Shown: positions 16,037 to 24,500 of the stretch, piece after piece | How positions within the stretch are numbered: position 1 is the stretch's first letter | Layout: the number at the start of each line of letters is the position of its first letter | NCBI GenBank assembly: GCA_041690255.1 | Contig: JAWLHU010000002.1 | Location: forward strand, 357,455 to 421,454 | Length of the DNA stretch: 64,000 bases | Direction: 5' to 3' | From: JAWLHU01 sp041690255 | Lineage (GTDB): Bacteria > Bacillota > Sulfobacillia > Symbiobacteriales > Symbiobacteriaceae | Notes under the pieces: model-generated | Databases searched by the model: none | What the model saw: only the letters and a program-made list of their open reading frames with translations | Told to the model about the DNA's origin: nothing | Position numbers and translations under genes: made by a program

Positions 16037-16758
16037 TCGAGGCTCGCTCGGTTGGATATGCCTACAAGGAGACGGTCGCCCTGCGCGACGTCTCCTTTCG
16101 GCTACCCGTTGGGCAGACCCTGGCGGTCGTCGGTCCCTCGGGTTGCGGCAAGACCACGCTCCTCAGCCTGATGGCCGGCCTGGCGCCGGTGAACGAGGGG
16201 GAGTTACTGGTGGCCGGCAGCCCCGTGCAGCCGCGGCGCCCCGGGACCGCCCTGATCCTGCAGGACTATGGCCTCCTGCCCTGGAAGACGGTGCGGGAGA
16301 ACGTGGCCCTCGGGCTGCGAATCCGCTCCATGGACCCCGCCCCGGCTGATCTGGCGCTGAAGGAGGTCGGCATTGCCGAACTGGCCAGTCGCTGGCCGCA
16401 TCAACTGTCGGGTGGACAACGGCAGCGGGTGGCCATTGCCCGTTCGCTCGCCCTCGGCCCGGACCTGCTCCTCATGGACGAGCCCTTCTCCGCCCTGGAC
16501 GCCCTGACCCGTGAGGAGATGCAGGACCTGCTCCTCTCGATCTGGCGGAAGCGGCGGACCAGCCTGGTGCTGGTCACCCACTCGATCACCGAGGCGGTCT
16601 ACCTGGGACAGCAGATCATCGTCCTCTCGCCCCGGCCGGGTCGGATCGTGGGCCACTTCCAGAACGGTTCGGTGGGCGACCGCCGGAGCCCGGCCTTCTT
16701 TGAACTGGTCAACGAGGTGCGCGACGCCCTGGAGAAGGGGGTGAACGCTGGTGCCTAG
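16033..16758 (+). CDS. ABC transporter ATPase (SsuB/TauB-like)
   Basis: 241 residues. Walker A GPSGCGKTT, Q-loop ILQDYGLLPWKTV, signature LSGGQRQR, Walker B LLLMDEPFSALD and the switch histidine in LVTHSITEAVYL are present; the LPWKTV segment and the C-terminal RPGRIVGHF are typical of nitrate/sulfonate/taurine importers. GTG 16033 overlaps the stop of the binding-protein gene, showing coupling. It energises import through the next gene product. Confidence 0.92.
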   Translation: MIEARSVGYAYKETVALRDVSFRLPVGQTLAVVGPSGCGKTTLLSLMAGLAPVNEGELLVAGSPVQPRRPGTALILQDYGLLPWKTVRENVALGLRIRSMDPAPADLALKEVGIAELASRWPHQLSGGQRQRVAIARSLALGPDLLLMDEPFSALDALTREEMQDLLLSIWRKRRTSLVLVTHSITEAVYLGQQIIVLSPRPGRIVGHFQNGSVGDRRSPAFFELVNEVRDALEKGVNAGA

Positions 16759-17497
16759 CCGGCGCTGGTATCACTACGTGATCGCACTGGCGATCATGGC
16801 CCTGGTCTGGGAGGGGATCGCTCTCTACCTCTCGATCCCTGCCTTCCCCCGCCTGGCCGACGCCGCCTCCGCCTTCGTGCAGGGCGTGGTCGACGGCCCC
16901 CTGGTCAAGCACTTCGCCGTCTCCGCTTACCGGGCCACGGTCGCCACCCTGATCTCGCTGGCGATCGGCCTGCCCCTCGGGCTCTACCTGGGGCGCTCAG
17001 GGGGGCCGGTGGGTGCCGTGCTCCTCTACCTGTCGCATCCGATCCCGAAGGTCGTCTTCCTGCCGGTGATCATCGTGGTCCTGGGCATAGGCGATGTCTC
17101 GAAGATTTTCCTGATCACCCTCGTCATCTTCTTCCAGATCCTCGTGACCGTGAAGGATGCCGCTGCAGGGGTACCGCGCGGGCTGATCCGCTCCGTGCAG
17201 TCCCTGGGTGGCGGTGAGTGGGCAATCTACCGGCACGTGATCCTGCCGGCGACCCTGCCCGGCATCTTCACCGCCCTGCGCCTCTCCACCGGTACGGCGG
17301 TGGCGGTCCTATTCTTTGCAGAAACCTATGCGACCCAGTTGGGCCTCGGCTCCATGGTCTGGGATGCCTGGTCCATGCGGGACTATGGCCTCATGTTCGC
17401 CGGTGTCATGGCCATGGCGCTCATGGGATTCGGCTTCTATGTGCTCCTGGATTGGGCAGAGCGGTTCTTCTGCCCCTGGACCGAGGCCCGCCGGTAG
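16751..17497 (+). CDS. ABC transporter permease (SsuC/TauC-like)
   Basis: 248 residues with about six membrane helices. The cytoplasmic coupling loop contains GVPRGLIRSVQSLGGGEWAIYRHVILPATLPGIFTALR, which I give by its EAA-type features (conserved G at the end of GGGEW and the ILPA start). GTG 16751 overlaps the ATPase stop by 8 bases. With the two preceding genes it forms a complete importer. Confidence 0.92.
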   Translation: MPSRRWYHYVIALAIMALVWEGIALYLSIPAFPRLADAASAFVQGVVDGPLVKHFAVSAYRATVATLISLAIGLPLGLYLGRSGGPVGAVLLYLSHPIPKVVFLPVIIVVLGIGDVSKIFLITLVIFFQILVTVKDAAAGVPRGLIRSVQSLGGGEWAIYRHVILPATLPGIFTALRLSTGTAVAVLFFAETYATQLGLGSMVWDAWSMRDYGLMFAGVMAMALMGFGFYVLLDWAERFFCPWTEARR

Positions 17498-17541
17498 CGG
17501 CCGCCCGGCACCGTCCCCGACCACGTTGAGGAGGCGAATCA

Positions 17542-18297
17542 ATGGCCCCTTCCTACAAGCCGCCATCGGCCGAAGAGAAAGAGCAGTACGTGCGGGAGCT
17601 CTTCGATCAGATCGCTGAGAAGTACGATGCCATGAATCAGGTGATGTCCGCCGGCCAGTGGGAGCGCTGGCACCGTGAGTTCGTTCAACAGTGCGACTTC
17701 AAGCCGGGGCAGCGAATCCTCGACGTCGCCTGCGGCACCGGCGACCTCTCCATGCTCGACGCCGCCCAGGTGCAGCCGGGCGGCTCGGTGGTCGGTGTGG
17801 ACTTCTCCGAAGGGATGCTGGAGGTGGGCCGGCGGCGCGTCGGCCAGTCGCCCTACAAAGATGCGGTCACGCTGCAGTGGGGCAATGCTATGGACCTCCA
17901 GTTTCCGGAGAACTCGTTCGATGGTGCCACCATGGGCTGGGCCATGCGAAATGTCCCATCGATCGAGAAGACGCTCTCGGAGATCTACCGGGTGCTGAAG
18001 CCGGGCAGCCGCTTCGTCTGCCTGGAGGCGGCGAAACCCTACAGCCGTGTGATCCGGCTTGGCTTCTTCCTCTACTGGAAGACGCTTCTCCCCTTGATCG
18101 ACTGGCTGGTCGTGAAGGCTGGCCGCCAGGCCAAGGTGCGCCCCTACACCTACCTCTCTCGCTCCCTCGACAACTACCCCTTCCCCAACCGGCTGGAGGA
18201 GATGTTCAAGGAGGCTGGTTTCGAGCAGACCGATTACCAGCTTCTGATGATGGGGACCGTGGCGATTCACGTCGGGACAAAACCTGCCGCGAGGTGA
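17542..18297 (+). CDS. menG: Demethylmenaquinone methyltransferase (UbiE/MenG)
   Basis: 251 residues. SAM-binding motif I is ILDVACGTGDLSM, followed by GVDFSEGMLEVG. The UbiE signatures AMRNVPSIEKTLSEIYRVLKPG and a C-terminal MGTVAIHVGTK match the MenG/UbiE family. It performs the last step of menaquinone synthesis, C-methylation of the prenylated ring. The N-terminal VRELFDQIAEKYDAMNQVMS is also standard. GTTGAGGAGG precedes the ATG. It is the last recognisable menaquinone gene of the run that starts with the UbiD gene. Confidence 0.93.
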   Translation: MAPSYKPPSAEEKEQYVRELFDQIAEKYDAMNQVMSAGQWERWHREFVQQCDFKPGQRILDVACGTGDLSMLDAAQVQPGGSVVGVDFSEGMLEVGRRRVGQSPYKDAVTLQWGNAMDLQFPENSFDGATMGWAMRNVPSIEKTLSEIYRVLKPGSRFVCLEAAKPYSRVIRLGFFLYWKTLLPLIDWLVVKAGRQAKVRPYTYLSRSLDNYPFPNRLEEMFKEAGFEQTDYQLLMMGTVAIHVGTKPAAR

Positions 18298-18303
18298 CCC
18301 ACC

Positions 18304-18768
18304 GTGCGCATTCGGCATCTGGACTACCCGGATGACAGCCCGCAGATCCTCTCGTTTCTCCCCGAGCTGTATGAGACCAACTTCCCGGGCTTCGTCGTCG
18401 ATACGGAGTTTGTCGTGCGCAAGCGCAATCAGCTCCGGGAGGCGGTCCGTGACCCAGGCCAGGCGGTCCTGGTCGCCGAGGACAGCCTCGGGGTCTGTGG
18501 GTTTATCTGGCTGGTGATCGAGGTGGACTACAGCGGTCGCCGGCGGGGTGAGGTCAACGCCATCTACGTGGCCAAACGTGTCCGGGGGCAGGGGGTCGGC
18601 CGGAAGCTGATGGAGGAGGGGGAGGAGCTCCTTCGCTCCTACGGCTGCCAGTCGGTCATGCTGATGGTCACCGCCAACAACGAGGTGGCACACGGGCTCT
18701 ACCAGTCCATGGGCTATGAGGTGACCCGGTTCCAGATGGAGAAGAGCATCAAGCGGGGCGCCCGATGA
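18304..18768 (+). CDS. GNAT acetyltransferase (RimI-like)
   Basis: 154 residues. Core strand EVNAIYVAKRVRGQGVGRKLMEEGEELL holds acetyl-CoA motif A (RGQGVG), and MLMVTANNEVAHGLYQSMGYEV is motif B. Substrate unknown. GTG 18304 lies six bases after the menG stop, so it is probably the last gene of the operon; a terminator overlaps its stop codon. Confidence 0.85.
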   Translation: MRIRHLDYPDDSPQILSFLPELYETNFPGFVVDTEFVVRKRNQLREAVRDPGQAVLVAEDSLGVCGFIWLVIEVDYSGRRRGEVNAIYVAKRVRGQGVGRKLMEEGEELLRSYGCQSVMLMVTANNEVAHGLYQSMGYEVTRFQMEKSIKRGAR

Positions 18769-18781
18769 GGGCGCCCCTTTT
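18755..18781 (+). terminator. Terminator of the menaquinone operon
   Basis: Perfect nine-base stem GGGGCGCCC/GGGCGCCCC with the stop codon TGA inside the five-base loop, followed by TTTT. The overlap of stop codon and terminator is compact but functional. Confidence 0.85.
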
Positions 18782-18888
18782 CGACGTGGCGCTCTATCCC
18801 CTTCCGTGATTGCGGCGCAGCTGGGGGTTGCGCTCTACCCCCTTCCCACTTAAAAAGAAGGAAAGATTCCGGTAGCGTCCAACTTAGG

Positions 18889-18894
18889 CATAAT
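18889..18894 (+). promoter_or_regulatory. Possible -10 element
   Basis: CATAAT in an AT-richer stretch 24 bases before the next start codon. The matching -35 is poor (near 18865-18871), so this is tentative. A pair of imperfect direct repeats (GCGCTCTAYCCCCTTCC) lies just upstream at about 18789 and 18831. Confidence 0.35.
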
Positions 18895-18918
18895 AGCTTC
18901 TCGAAGGAGGCGGTGCGG

Positions 18919-20187
18919 ATGGCAGTCCCAGGGCCCCGGATGAGCCGGAGGCGCCGGGAGAGACGGCAGCGCCGGATGAGATGGAGAGCGCAGGAGCGAC
19001 TCTGCCGCGACGGCCAGGTGACCTGCTCCGTCCTCCTGGCCGTGATCGGGCTGCTCATCGGCGCATACGTCCAGGAAGCGGAACGGTTCGGCTGGCTGGC
19101 CGGCGTGGTGGCAGCCATGCTCGCCATTCCCCTGGCCGCACCGCTGCGGCCCGAGGCTGCCCGCTCGCCGCAACCGGCCGATCCCCCCAGGCTCGTGGCG
19201 GCCCTGATCGGTGTGGCGGTCGCCGGATCGGTCGGCCTGGGCATCACGCTGGTCTCCGGGGAGTGGGCCACCCTCGCGCTGGGCCTGCTCGGCATGATCG
19301 TGCTTCTCCTGCCCGTCCGGCCGGCCCTTCGCCTGACCGCACTGCTGCTCCTCCTCATGGCCGGCGTCCGCATGGTCACCCTGGACTCCTTTCCGGCCCT
19401 CTTCGACAGCACGCTCTTTCGGGGTTCGCTCGCGGACGAGTTGGTGCGTGACGCCGGCTTTATCGCCACGGTCATGGGCTGGTTCTTCGCCCTCTGGACG
19501 GCCCGTCACTCGCCCGACTGGGAGCCGATCCGCCGCCTTACCACCGTCGGGGCTCACTTCCTGGCCCTCTGGGCGATCACCTACTCGATCGCGGAGGCGA
19601 TCACCATCACCCGGGGGGCCGCATCCTCCGGGAACGAGGCGCTCCTGATCGCCGGCGCCTGGGGGATCTACGGATTCCTGGTCCTCCTCAGCGGTCCGTT
19701 CTTCCCCGACCTGCCCTGGAAGCCTGTCGGCCAGGCGGTTCTCATGGTCGCCATGGGCTACATGCTCCTGGGTGGGGTCATGGCCAATGGCCGCTGGGCC
19801 GACTGGTCCGTTCGCCTGATCAGCTACGCTGCCGTCCTGGGCTCCCCGCTCCTGTCGGCATGGCTCGAGTCCAGGCGGGGTAACCTGGACGAGGCGGATC
19901 GCTACCTCTCCCTGGTGGCCGCCGCACTTGGCTTCACCCTGATCAGCTTCGAGGTGGTCCGCTGGACGGAGCCCGCCTTCACCTACGCCCGGGGGACCGT
20001 GGTCTCCAGCGAGAGGCTGCAGTGGCAGCGCGACGTGATCTCGAAGATCTCCATGGGGCTCTGGGCGCTTTACGGGCTGGTTGTGATCGGGGTGGGACGA
20101 CTCCTGCGCTCCCGGGCCGTCAGGGTCATGGGCAGGGTGATGCTCTTCGCCACGGCGCTCTTCGGCCTGGGGTGGGTGGTGCTGTAG
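18919..20187 (+). CDS. Polytopic membrane protein of unknown function
   Basis: 422 residues. A very basic N-terminus (SRRRRERRQRRMRWR) is followed by about 11-12 predicted membrane helices running to the C-terminus, so the protein is integral in the cytoplasmic membrane with its N-terminus inside. I see no transporter motif and do not recognise the family; an acyltransferase-like or O-antigen-like role cannot be argued from sequence. I chose ATG 18919, eight bases after AAGGAGG; the in-frame GTG at 18913 is too close to that site. It converges on the DUF2935 gene, 11 bases away, with no clear terminator between them. Confidence 0.7.
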   Translation: MAVPGPRMSRRRRERRQRRMRWRAQERLCRDGQVTCSVLLAVIGLLIGAYVQEAERFGWLAGVVAAMLAIPLAAPLRPEAARSPQPADPPRLVAALIGVAVAGSVGLGITLVSGEWATLALGLLGMIVLLLPVRPALRLTALLLLLMAGVRMVTLDSFPALFDSTLFRGSLADELVRDAGFIATVMGWFFALWTARHSPDWEPIRRLTTVGAHFLALWAITYSIAEAITITRGAASSGNEALLIAGAWGIYGFLVLLSGPFFPDLPWKPVGQAVLMVAMGYMLLGGVMANGRWADWSVRLISYAAVLGSPLLSAWLESRRGNLDEADRYLSLVAAALGFTLISFEVVRWTEPAFTYARGTVVSSERLQWQRDVISKISMGLWALYGLVVIGVGRLLRSRAVRVMGRVMLFATALFGLGWVVL

Positions 20188-20198
20188 CGGCCCTCTCC

Positions 20199-21077
20199 CT
20201 ACTTCTGCTCGCCCAGCAGCATCATCTTCTCGGTGTAGTAGAGTTCCTCCCGCAGCATGTGGTCGGCGAAGAGCGGGCTGAGCGTGCCACCGATCTCACA
20301 CGCCTCCAGATGCTCTCGCATCTCCAGCAGGAAGGACCGGAAGGCCTTGATCTGATCCATGCTGTTCCGATTGAGCCGCCGCAGGACGCCAACCATGCGG
20401 GGCGCCACCCGGAGCATGGTGAAGAGCTCCATTGCTGTGATATGGAGGCCGTCGAAGACCTGCTTGAACTCCATGGTCACCTGCTGCAACTCCTGCTCGG
20501 TAGCGGCCAGGCCACCGTGCAGGGCCCAGGCGTGGCCCGAGGCGTCGGGCAGCCAGAGGAGATGGTGGTGGAGCGCCTCCATGGCCGGCGGGAGGTTCGC
20601 CTGCTCCCGCAGGCCCGTCAGCACCCGGTAGGCCTCCTCGGCCTCATTGATCATGTGCTGGAGCAGCCCGGGACCCAGGTGGAGCGTAAGAGAGCAGTCC
20701 AGCTTCTGGTATAGCAGCTCCTCCTTGAAGCGGCGGAGCGCCTGAAGCCCCTCCAGCGCCCGTCGGTTCAGCGCCTCCGCCGCCTGGTTGTAACGGGTGA
20801 GCTCCATGCCGTGCCAGCGGGAGAGCGGGTCGGTCGCAGGGGCGTCCGCTTCGGCGTAGGAGCCTGCCGGACCGGAGAGCCCGGCCGACCGCGCCAGTGC
20901 CTCCACCTCTTCGTGCAGGGTGCCAAAGAGCCGTCGGAAGCTGCTTGCGGCCTCGGCGGCCCGCTGTTCGGACGGGGGAAGCCCATCGTAAATGAAGGTT
21001 GCATGATCGCGCAGAACGCCGGTCCAGAACCAGTCCTCTCGGATCAGTTGGGTCACGGGTACCGCCCCGTGGGACAT
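20199..21077 (-). CDS. DUF2935 domain protein
   Basis: 292 residues, nearly all helical, soluble. The N-terminal IREDWFWTGVLRDHATFIYDGLP repeats in weaker form in the second half (LREELYYTEKMMLLGEQK, EFKQVFDGLHITAMELF), matching the two-lobed four-helix-bundle look of DUF2935 proteins in Firmicutes. Conserved histidines and glutamates suggest metal binding by analogy with similar bundles, but no activity is established. The start is ATG (complement of 21075-21077), six bases after a GGAGGGG site; a longer version starting at 21170 lacks one. Confidence 0.65.
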   Translation of the reverse strand: MSHGAVPVTQLIREDWFWTGVLRDHATFIYDGLPPSEQRAAEAASSFRRLFGTLHEEVEALARSAGLSGPAGSYAEADAPATDPLSRWHGMELTRYNQAAEALNRRALEGLQALRRFKEELLYQKLDCSLTLHLGPGLLQHMINEAEEAYRVLTGLREQANLPPAMEALHHHLLWLPDASGHAWALHGGLAATEQELQQVTMEFKQVFDGLHITAMELFTMLRVAPRMVGVLRRLNRNSMDQIKAFRSFLLEMREHLEACEIGGTLSPLFADHMLREELYYTEKMMLLGEQK

Positions 21078-21263
21078 GACGAACCCCTCCTTCGCCGCTT
21101 GGAAGAGAATACGCCGTAGGGCCGCCACCCATCCCCCAATGGCGTAAAAATAGGCCACTGGTTCTATCACCCTAGTACCCGGAGGGGATGTACGAGCCGG
21201 GGGGCTTGCGATAGTCTGATAGAGATGAGAGAAGTGTTACGTTTCGACTTCAGAATTCTTTCC

Positions 21264-21292
21264 TTGACCCTCTATGCATCGTTCGATAGACT
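21264..21292 (+). promoter_or_regulatory. Sigma-A-type promoter for the heme operon
   Basis: TTGACC (-35), an exactly 17-base spacer and TAGACT (-10). Transcription would begin near 21299, leaving a leader of about 65 bases before hemA. Confidence 0.75.
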
Positions 21293-21363
21293 AAGTGAAT
21301 GGGGCGTCATCTCCACGGGCGACCCACGGCTTAAAACCCCGACCGACGCGGAGTGAAACAGAC

Positions 21364-22683
21364 GTGAAGATCGTCATGATCGGGCTGAACTATCGGACCG
21401 CCCCGGTCGAGGTCCGGGAAGCACTGGCAGTGCCAGGCGCTGCAATCCCTGCGGCCCTGGCGCGTTTTCACGCGCTTCCCGTCGCAGAGGCGGTCCTGCT
21501 CTCCACCTGCAATCGGACAGAGGTCTACGCCATCGGGGAGGATGCCGGGGCCACGTTTGGCGCGCTCGCTGACTACCTGGTCCGCCTGGCGGAGGAGTGG
21601 CAGGGATGCCGGATCAGCCGCGCAGAGTTGGAACCTCACTTGTATACGCATCAGGAGCTGCACGCGGTCGAGCACCTCTTCCGGGTCGCCTCGGGGCTTG
21701 ACTCGATGGTCCTGGGCGAGACCCAGATCCTTGGCCAGGTACGGGACGCCTATCGCGACGCGACCCAGGCCGAGACCGTGGGCAAGGTGCTGCATCAGCT
21801 TTTTGAGCAGGCGATCGCGGTGGGCAAGCGGGCACAGACCGAGACCCGCATCGGCCAGAACGCCGTCTCCGTCTCCTATGCCGCCGTGGAACTGGCCCGG
21901 AAGGTCTTCCAGAGCCTGGAGGGGCGCCGCTGCCTGGCGATCGGTGCCGGTGAGACCGCCAAATTGACGGTCAAGCACCTACTCGCATCGGGTGTGAAGG
22001 AGTTTGTGGTGGCCAACCGTACCGTGGAGCGGGCGGACAGCCTGGCCCGCGAGTTCGGGGGCAAGGCGATCCGGCTGGATGAGATCGCAACCTACCTCCG
22101 GGAGGTGGATGTGGTCATCTCCTCTACCGGTGCGCCCGGCTATGTCGTCACACGGCAGCACGTGCAGGAGGCGGTGCGCCAGCGGCGCGGCCGGCCCATC
22201 TTCCTCTTTGATATCGCCGTCCCGCGTGACCTCGATCCCGAGATTGCGAAGATCGAGGGCGCCTTCCTCTACGACATTGATGATCTCCAGGCCGCGATTA
22301 ACGCCAACCTGGCGGAGCGGGCGAACGAGGCCCGCCACGTGGAGCGGATCGTGGTCGATGAGGTGGACAAGTTCCGCTCCTGGATTGCGACCCAGGAGGT
22401 CGTACCGACGATCAGGATGCTCCGCGAGAAGGTGGAGTCGATCCGGGAACAGGAGGTGGCGCGCGCCTTCTCCCGCCTGCCCGATCTGACCGACCGGGAG
22501 CGGGCGATCGTCGAGGCGATGACCGTCACCCTGGTCAACAAGATCCTGAACTCCCCCACCCAACGGCTGAAGGGCATGGCCGATGAGGGGATCGCCAACC
22601 AGGCGATCGAGACCGTCACCCGGCTCTTCGACCTGCACAGGGCCGAGGCCGAGCCCGCCGAGGAAGGGGGCGCTGCCAGGTGA
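21364..22683 (+). CDS. hemA: Glutamyl-tRNA reductase
   Basis: 439 residues. Begins MKIVMIGLNYRTAPVEVRE and contains STCNRTEVYAI with the catalytic cysteine, GLDSMVLGETQILGQV (tRNA and substrate binding), the NADPH fold CLAIGAGETAKL, and a C-terminal dimerisation helix region. It reduces glutamyl-tRNA to glutamate-1-semialdehyde, the first committed step of the C5 heme pathway. GTG 21364 with GGAG about 10 bases upstream gives the normal family N-terminus. First gene of hemA-hemX-hemC-hemD-hemB. Confidence 0.96.
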   Translation: MKIVMIGLNYRTAPVEVREALAVPGAAIPAALARFHALPVAEAVLLSTCNRTEVYAIGEDAGATFGALADYLVRLAEEWQGCRISRAELEPHLYTHQELHAVEHLFRVASGLDSMVLGETQILGQVRDAYRDATQAETVGKVLHQLFEQAIAVGKRAQTETRIGQNAVSVSYAAVELARKVFQSLEGRRCLAIGAGETAKLTVKHLLASGVKEFVVANRTVERADSLAREFGGKAIRLDEIATYLREVDVVISSTGAPGYVVTRQHVQEAVRQRRGRPIFLFDIAVPRDLDPEIAKIEGAFLYDIDDLQAAINANLAERANEARHVERIVVDEVDKFRSWIATQEVVPTIRMLREKVESIREQEVARAFSRLPDLTDRERAIVEAMTVTLVNKILNSPTQRLKGMADEGIANQAIETVTRLFDLHRAEAEPAEEGGAAR

Positions 22684-23504
22684 CCAATCAGATCGTCCCC
22701 CTCTTTACCGGAGGTGCGGCGGCGCTCTACACCCTCTCGGCGATCTCGCATCTCTCGCTGATCTTCCGGCGGGAGTTCGCCTTGCTGGCCCGATGGGCTA
22801 CCCGCATCGCCTGGGTGATCCAGTCGGTCGGGCTGGTCATGCTTGTGATCGAGCAGGGCCGTCCACCGGTCTACAGCCTCTTCGAGGTCTCCCACGCCTT
22901 CGCCTGGGGGCTCATGACGGTCTACATTCTGATCGAGTTCCTGCGCGATAACCAGGCGGCCGGCTCCTTCCTCACCCCGGTCATCGCCACGGTGCTGGTT
23001 CTCAGCCTCTTCCTGCCGAAGAGCGGCGTCGAGCCGTTCCTGGGCGATCAGCCGGTCAAGCTGATCGTCTGGCATGTAGGCGTGACGCTGCTTGGCTATG
23101 CGGCCTTCATCGCCTCCTTCGTGGCCGGAGCGCTCTACCTGATCCAGGACATGAACCTGCGCCGCAAGAACTTCGGACCGATCTACTACGCACTGCCCTC
23201 CCTGGAGTCGCTCGATATTTTGGCGGGGCGCTTGATTTATATCGGCTTTCCCCTGCTCACCCTGGGCATGACTGCCGGTCTCTCCTTCGCACACGTCACC
23301 TGGGAGACCTTCTGGCAACTCGATCCCAAGGTCCTCTTTACCGTCTTCGTCTGGCTGGTCTATGGCGCCTATCTGCTCATGCGGAAGGTCTGGGGCTGGG
23401 GTGGGCGGAAGGCGGCCTGGTGGGTTGTGCTCGGCGGGGTCGCCCTGCTGGTCAACTACTTCGTGATCAACTTCGCCTCCGACGTACACCGCTTCGGAGT
23501 CTAA
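22680..23504 (+). CDS. hemX: HemX/CcsA-like cytochrome c assembly membrane protein
   Basis: 274 residues with eight predicted membrane helices. The loop with HAFAWGLMTVYILIEFL and the later YIGFPLLTLGMTAGLSFAHVTW match the CcsA/HemX family (cytochrome c assembly domain). In Bacillus the hemX product sits in the same operon position and influences HemA levels; related CcsA proteins handle heme for cytochrome c maturation. GTG 22680 overlaps the hemA stop. The tryptophan-rich WWD motif of true CcsA is not obvious, favouring HemX. Confidence 0.85.
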   Translation: MTNQIVPLFTGGAAALYTLSAISHLSLIFRREFALLARWATRIAWVIQSVGLVMLVIEQGRPPVYSLFEVSHAFAWGLMTVYILIEFLRDNQAAGSFLTPVIATVLVLSLFLPKSGVEPFLGDQPVKLIVWHVGVTLLGYAAFIASFVAGALYLIQDMNLRRKNFGPIYYALPSLESLDILAGRLIYIGFPLLTLGMTAGLSFAHVTWETFWQLDPKVLFTVFVWLVYGAYLLMRKVWGWGGRKAAWWVVLGGVALLVNYFVINFASDVHRFGV

Positions 23505-23522
23505 GCCAAAGGAGGCTATCCG

Positions 23523-24446
23523 GTGAGCAAGATTCGGGTCGCAACCCGTGGGTCGCTGCTGGCCCTCACCCAGACGGGCATGGTGGTGGACCGGCTCAGG
23601 GAGATGAACCCCGGCGTCGAGTTCGAGCTTCAGACCTTCAAGACCGTGGGCGATAAGGTGCTGGATGTCGCCCTCTCTCAGATCGGCGGCAAGGGGCTCT
23701 TCACCAAGGAGCTGGAAGATGCCCTGCTCGACGGCCGTGCCGACCTGGCGGTCCACTCCCTGAAGGACATGCCGACCGAGTTGCCGTCCGGCCTTGTGCT
23801 GGGCTGTATTCCTGAGCGGGAGGATCCCCGCGACGTGGTGATCACCCCCGACGGCAAGCGGTTCGAGGAACTGCCCGAGGGCGCCCTGGTGGGGACATCT
23901 TCCCTGCGCCGGGTGGCGCAGTTGCGGGCGCAGCGCCCCGACCTGCAGTACGTGCCGATTCGCGGCAACGTGGATACCCGCCTCCGCAAGATGGAGGAGG
24001 GGCAGGTCGCCGCCCTGGTCATGGCCGCTGCCGGCCTGCATCGGGCGGGTTTCGCGGCTCGCATTACCGAGTACCTCGATGTGGAGTACTGCCTGCCGGC
24101 CCCCGGTCAGGGCGCCCTGGCGATCGAGATCCGGGAGACCGACAGCCGGATCGGCCAGGTGGTCGGCCGGATCCACGATACGGCGACCGCCCTGGAGGTC
24201 ATGGCCGAGCGCTCGCTCCTCGCCCGCCTGGAGGGTGGCTGCCAGGTGCCGATCGGGGCACATGCCGTGTACGATGGGGGTCTGCTCCATCTGGAGGGGC
24301 TGATCGCTTCACCGGATGGTGCCAAGGTGATCCGGTACGAGGCCGAGGCCGATGCTGGTCGGGCCCGCTCCCTGGGGGTGCAGGTGGCCGAGTGGCTCCT
24401 GGCCCATGGCGGAGAAGAGATTCTGTCCGGCCTACGGGCGCAGTGA
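23523..24446 (+). CDS. hemC: Hydroxymethylbilane synthase (porphobilinogen deaminase)
   Basis: 307 residues. IRVATRGSLLALTQT at the start, GGKGLFTKELEDALLDGRADLAVHSLKDMPTELP described by its conserved K, D and H residues, and EGGCQVPIGAHA with the cysteine that carries the dipyrromethane cofactor. It joins four porphobilinogens into the linear tetrapyrrole. GTG 23523 follows AAAGGAGG. A terminator-like hairpin follows it inside the operon. Confidence 0.96.
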   Translation: MSKIRVATRGSLLALTQTGMVVDRLREMNPGVEFELQTFKTVGDKVLDVALSQIGGKGLFTKELEDALLDGRADLAVHSLKDMPTELPSGLVLGCIPEREDPRDVVITPDGKRFEELPEGALVGTSSLRRVAQLRAQRPDLQYVPIRGNVDTRLRKMEEGQVAALVMAAAGLHRAGFAARITEYLDVEYCLPAPGQGALAIEIRETDSRIGQVVGRIHDTATALEVMAERSLLARLEGGCQVPIGAHAVYDGGLLHLEGLIASPDGAKVIRYEAEADAGRARSLGVQVAEWLLAHGGEEILSGLRAQ

Positions 24447-24454
24447 AAGTGATG

Positions 24455-24483
24455 ACGCCGGGCCTGGACGCCCGGCGTTTTTC
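24455..24483 (+). terminator. Intrinsic-terminator-like hairpin between hemC and hemD
   Basis: Perfect nine-base GC-rich stem ACGCCGGGC/GCCCGGCGT with a six-base loop, followed directly by TTTTTC. It begins 8 bases after the hemC stop and ends just before the hemD ribosome binding site, so it would reduce transcription into hemD-hemB unless read through. Confidence 0.75.
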
Positions 24484-24500
24484 TCGGGAGGTGGATGGTC

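Noticed and set aside
22269..24290. 673-codon reverse frame opposite hemA, hemX and hemC
   Set aside because: Shadow of three certain genes; no homology pattern or start site.
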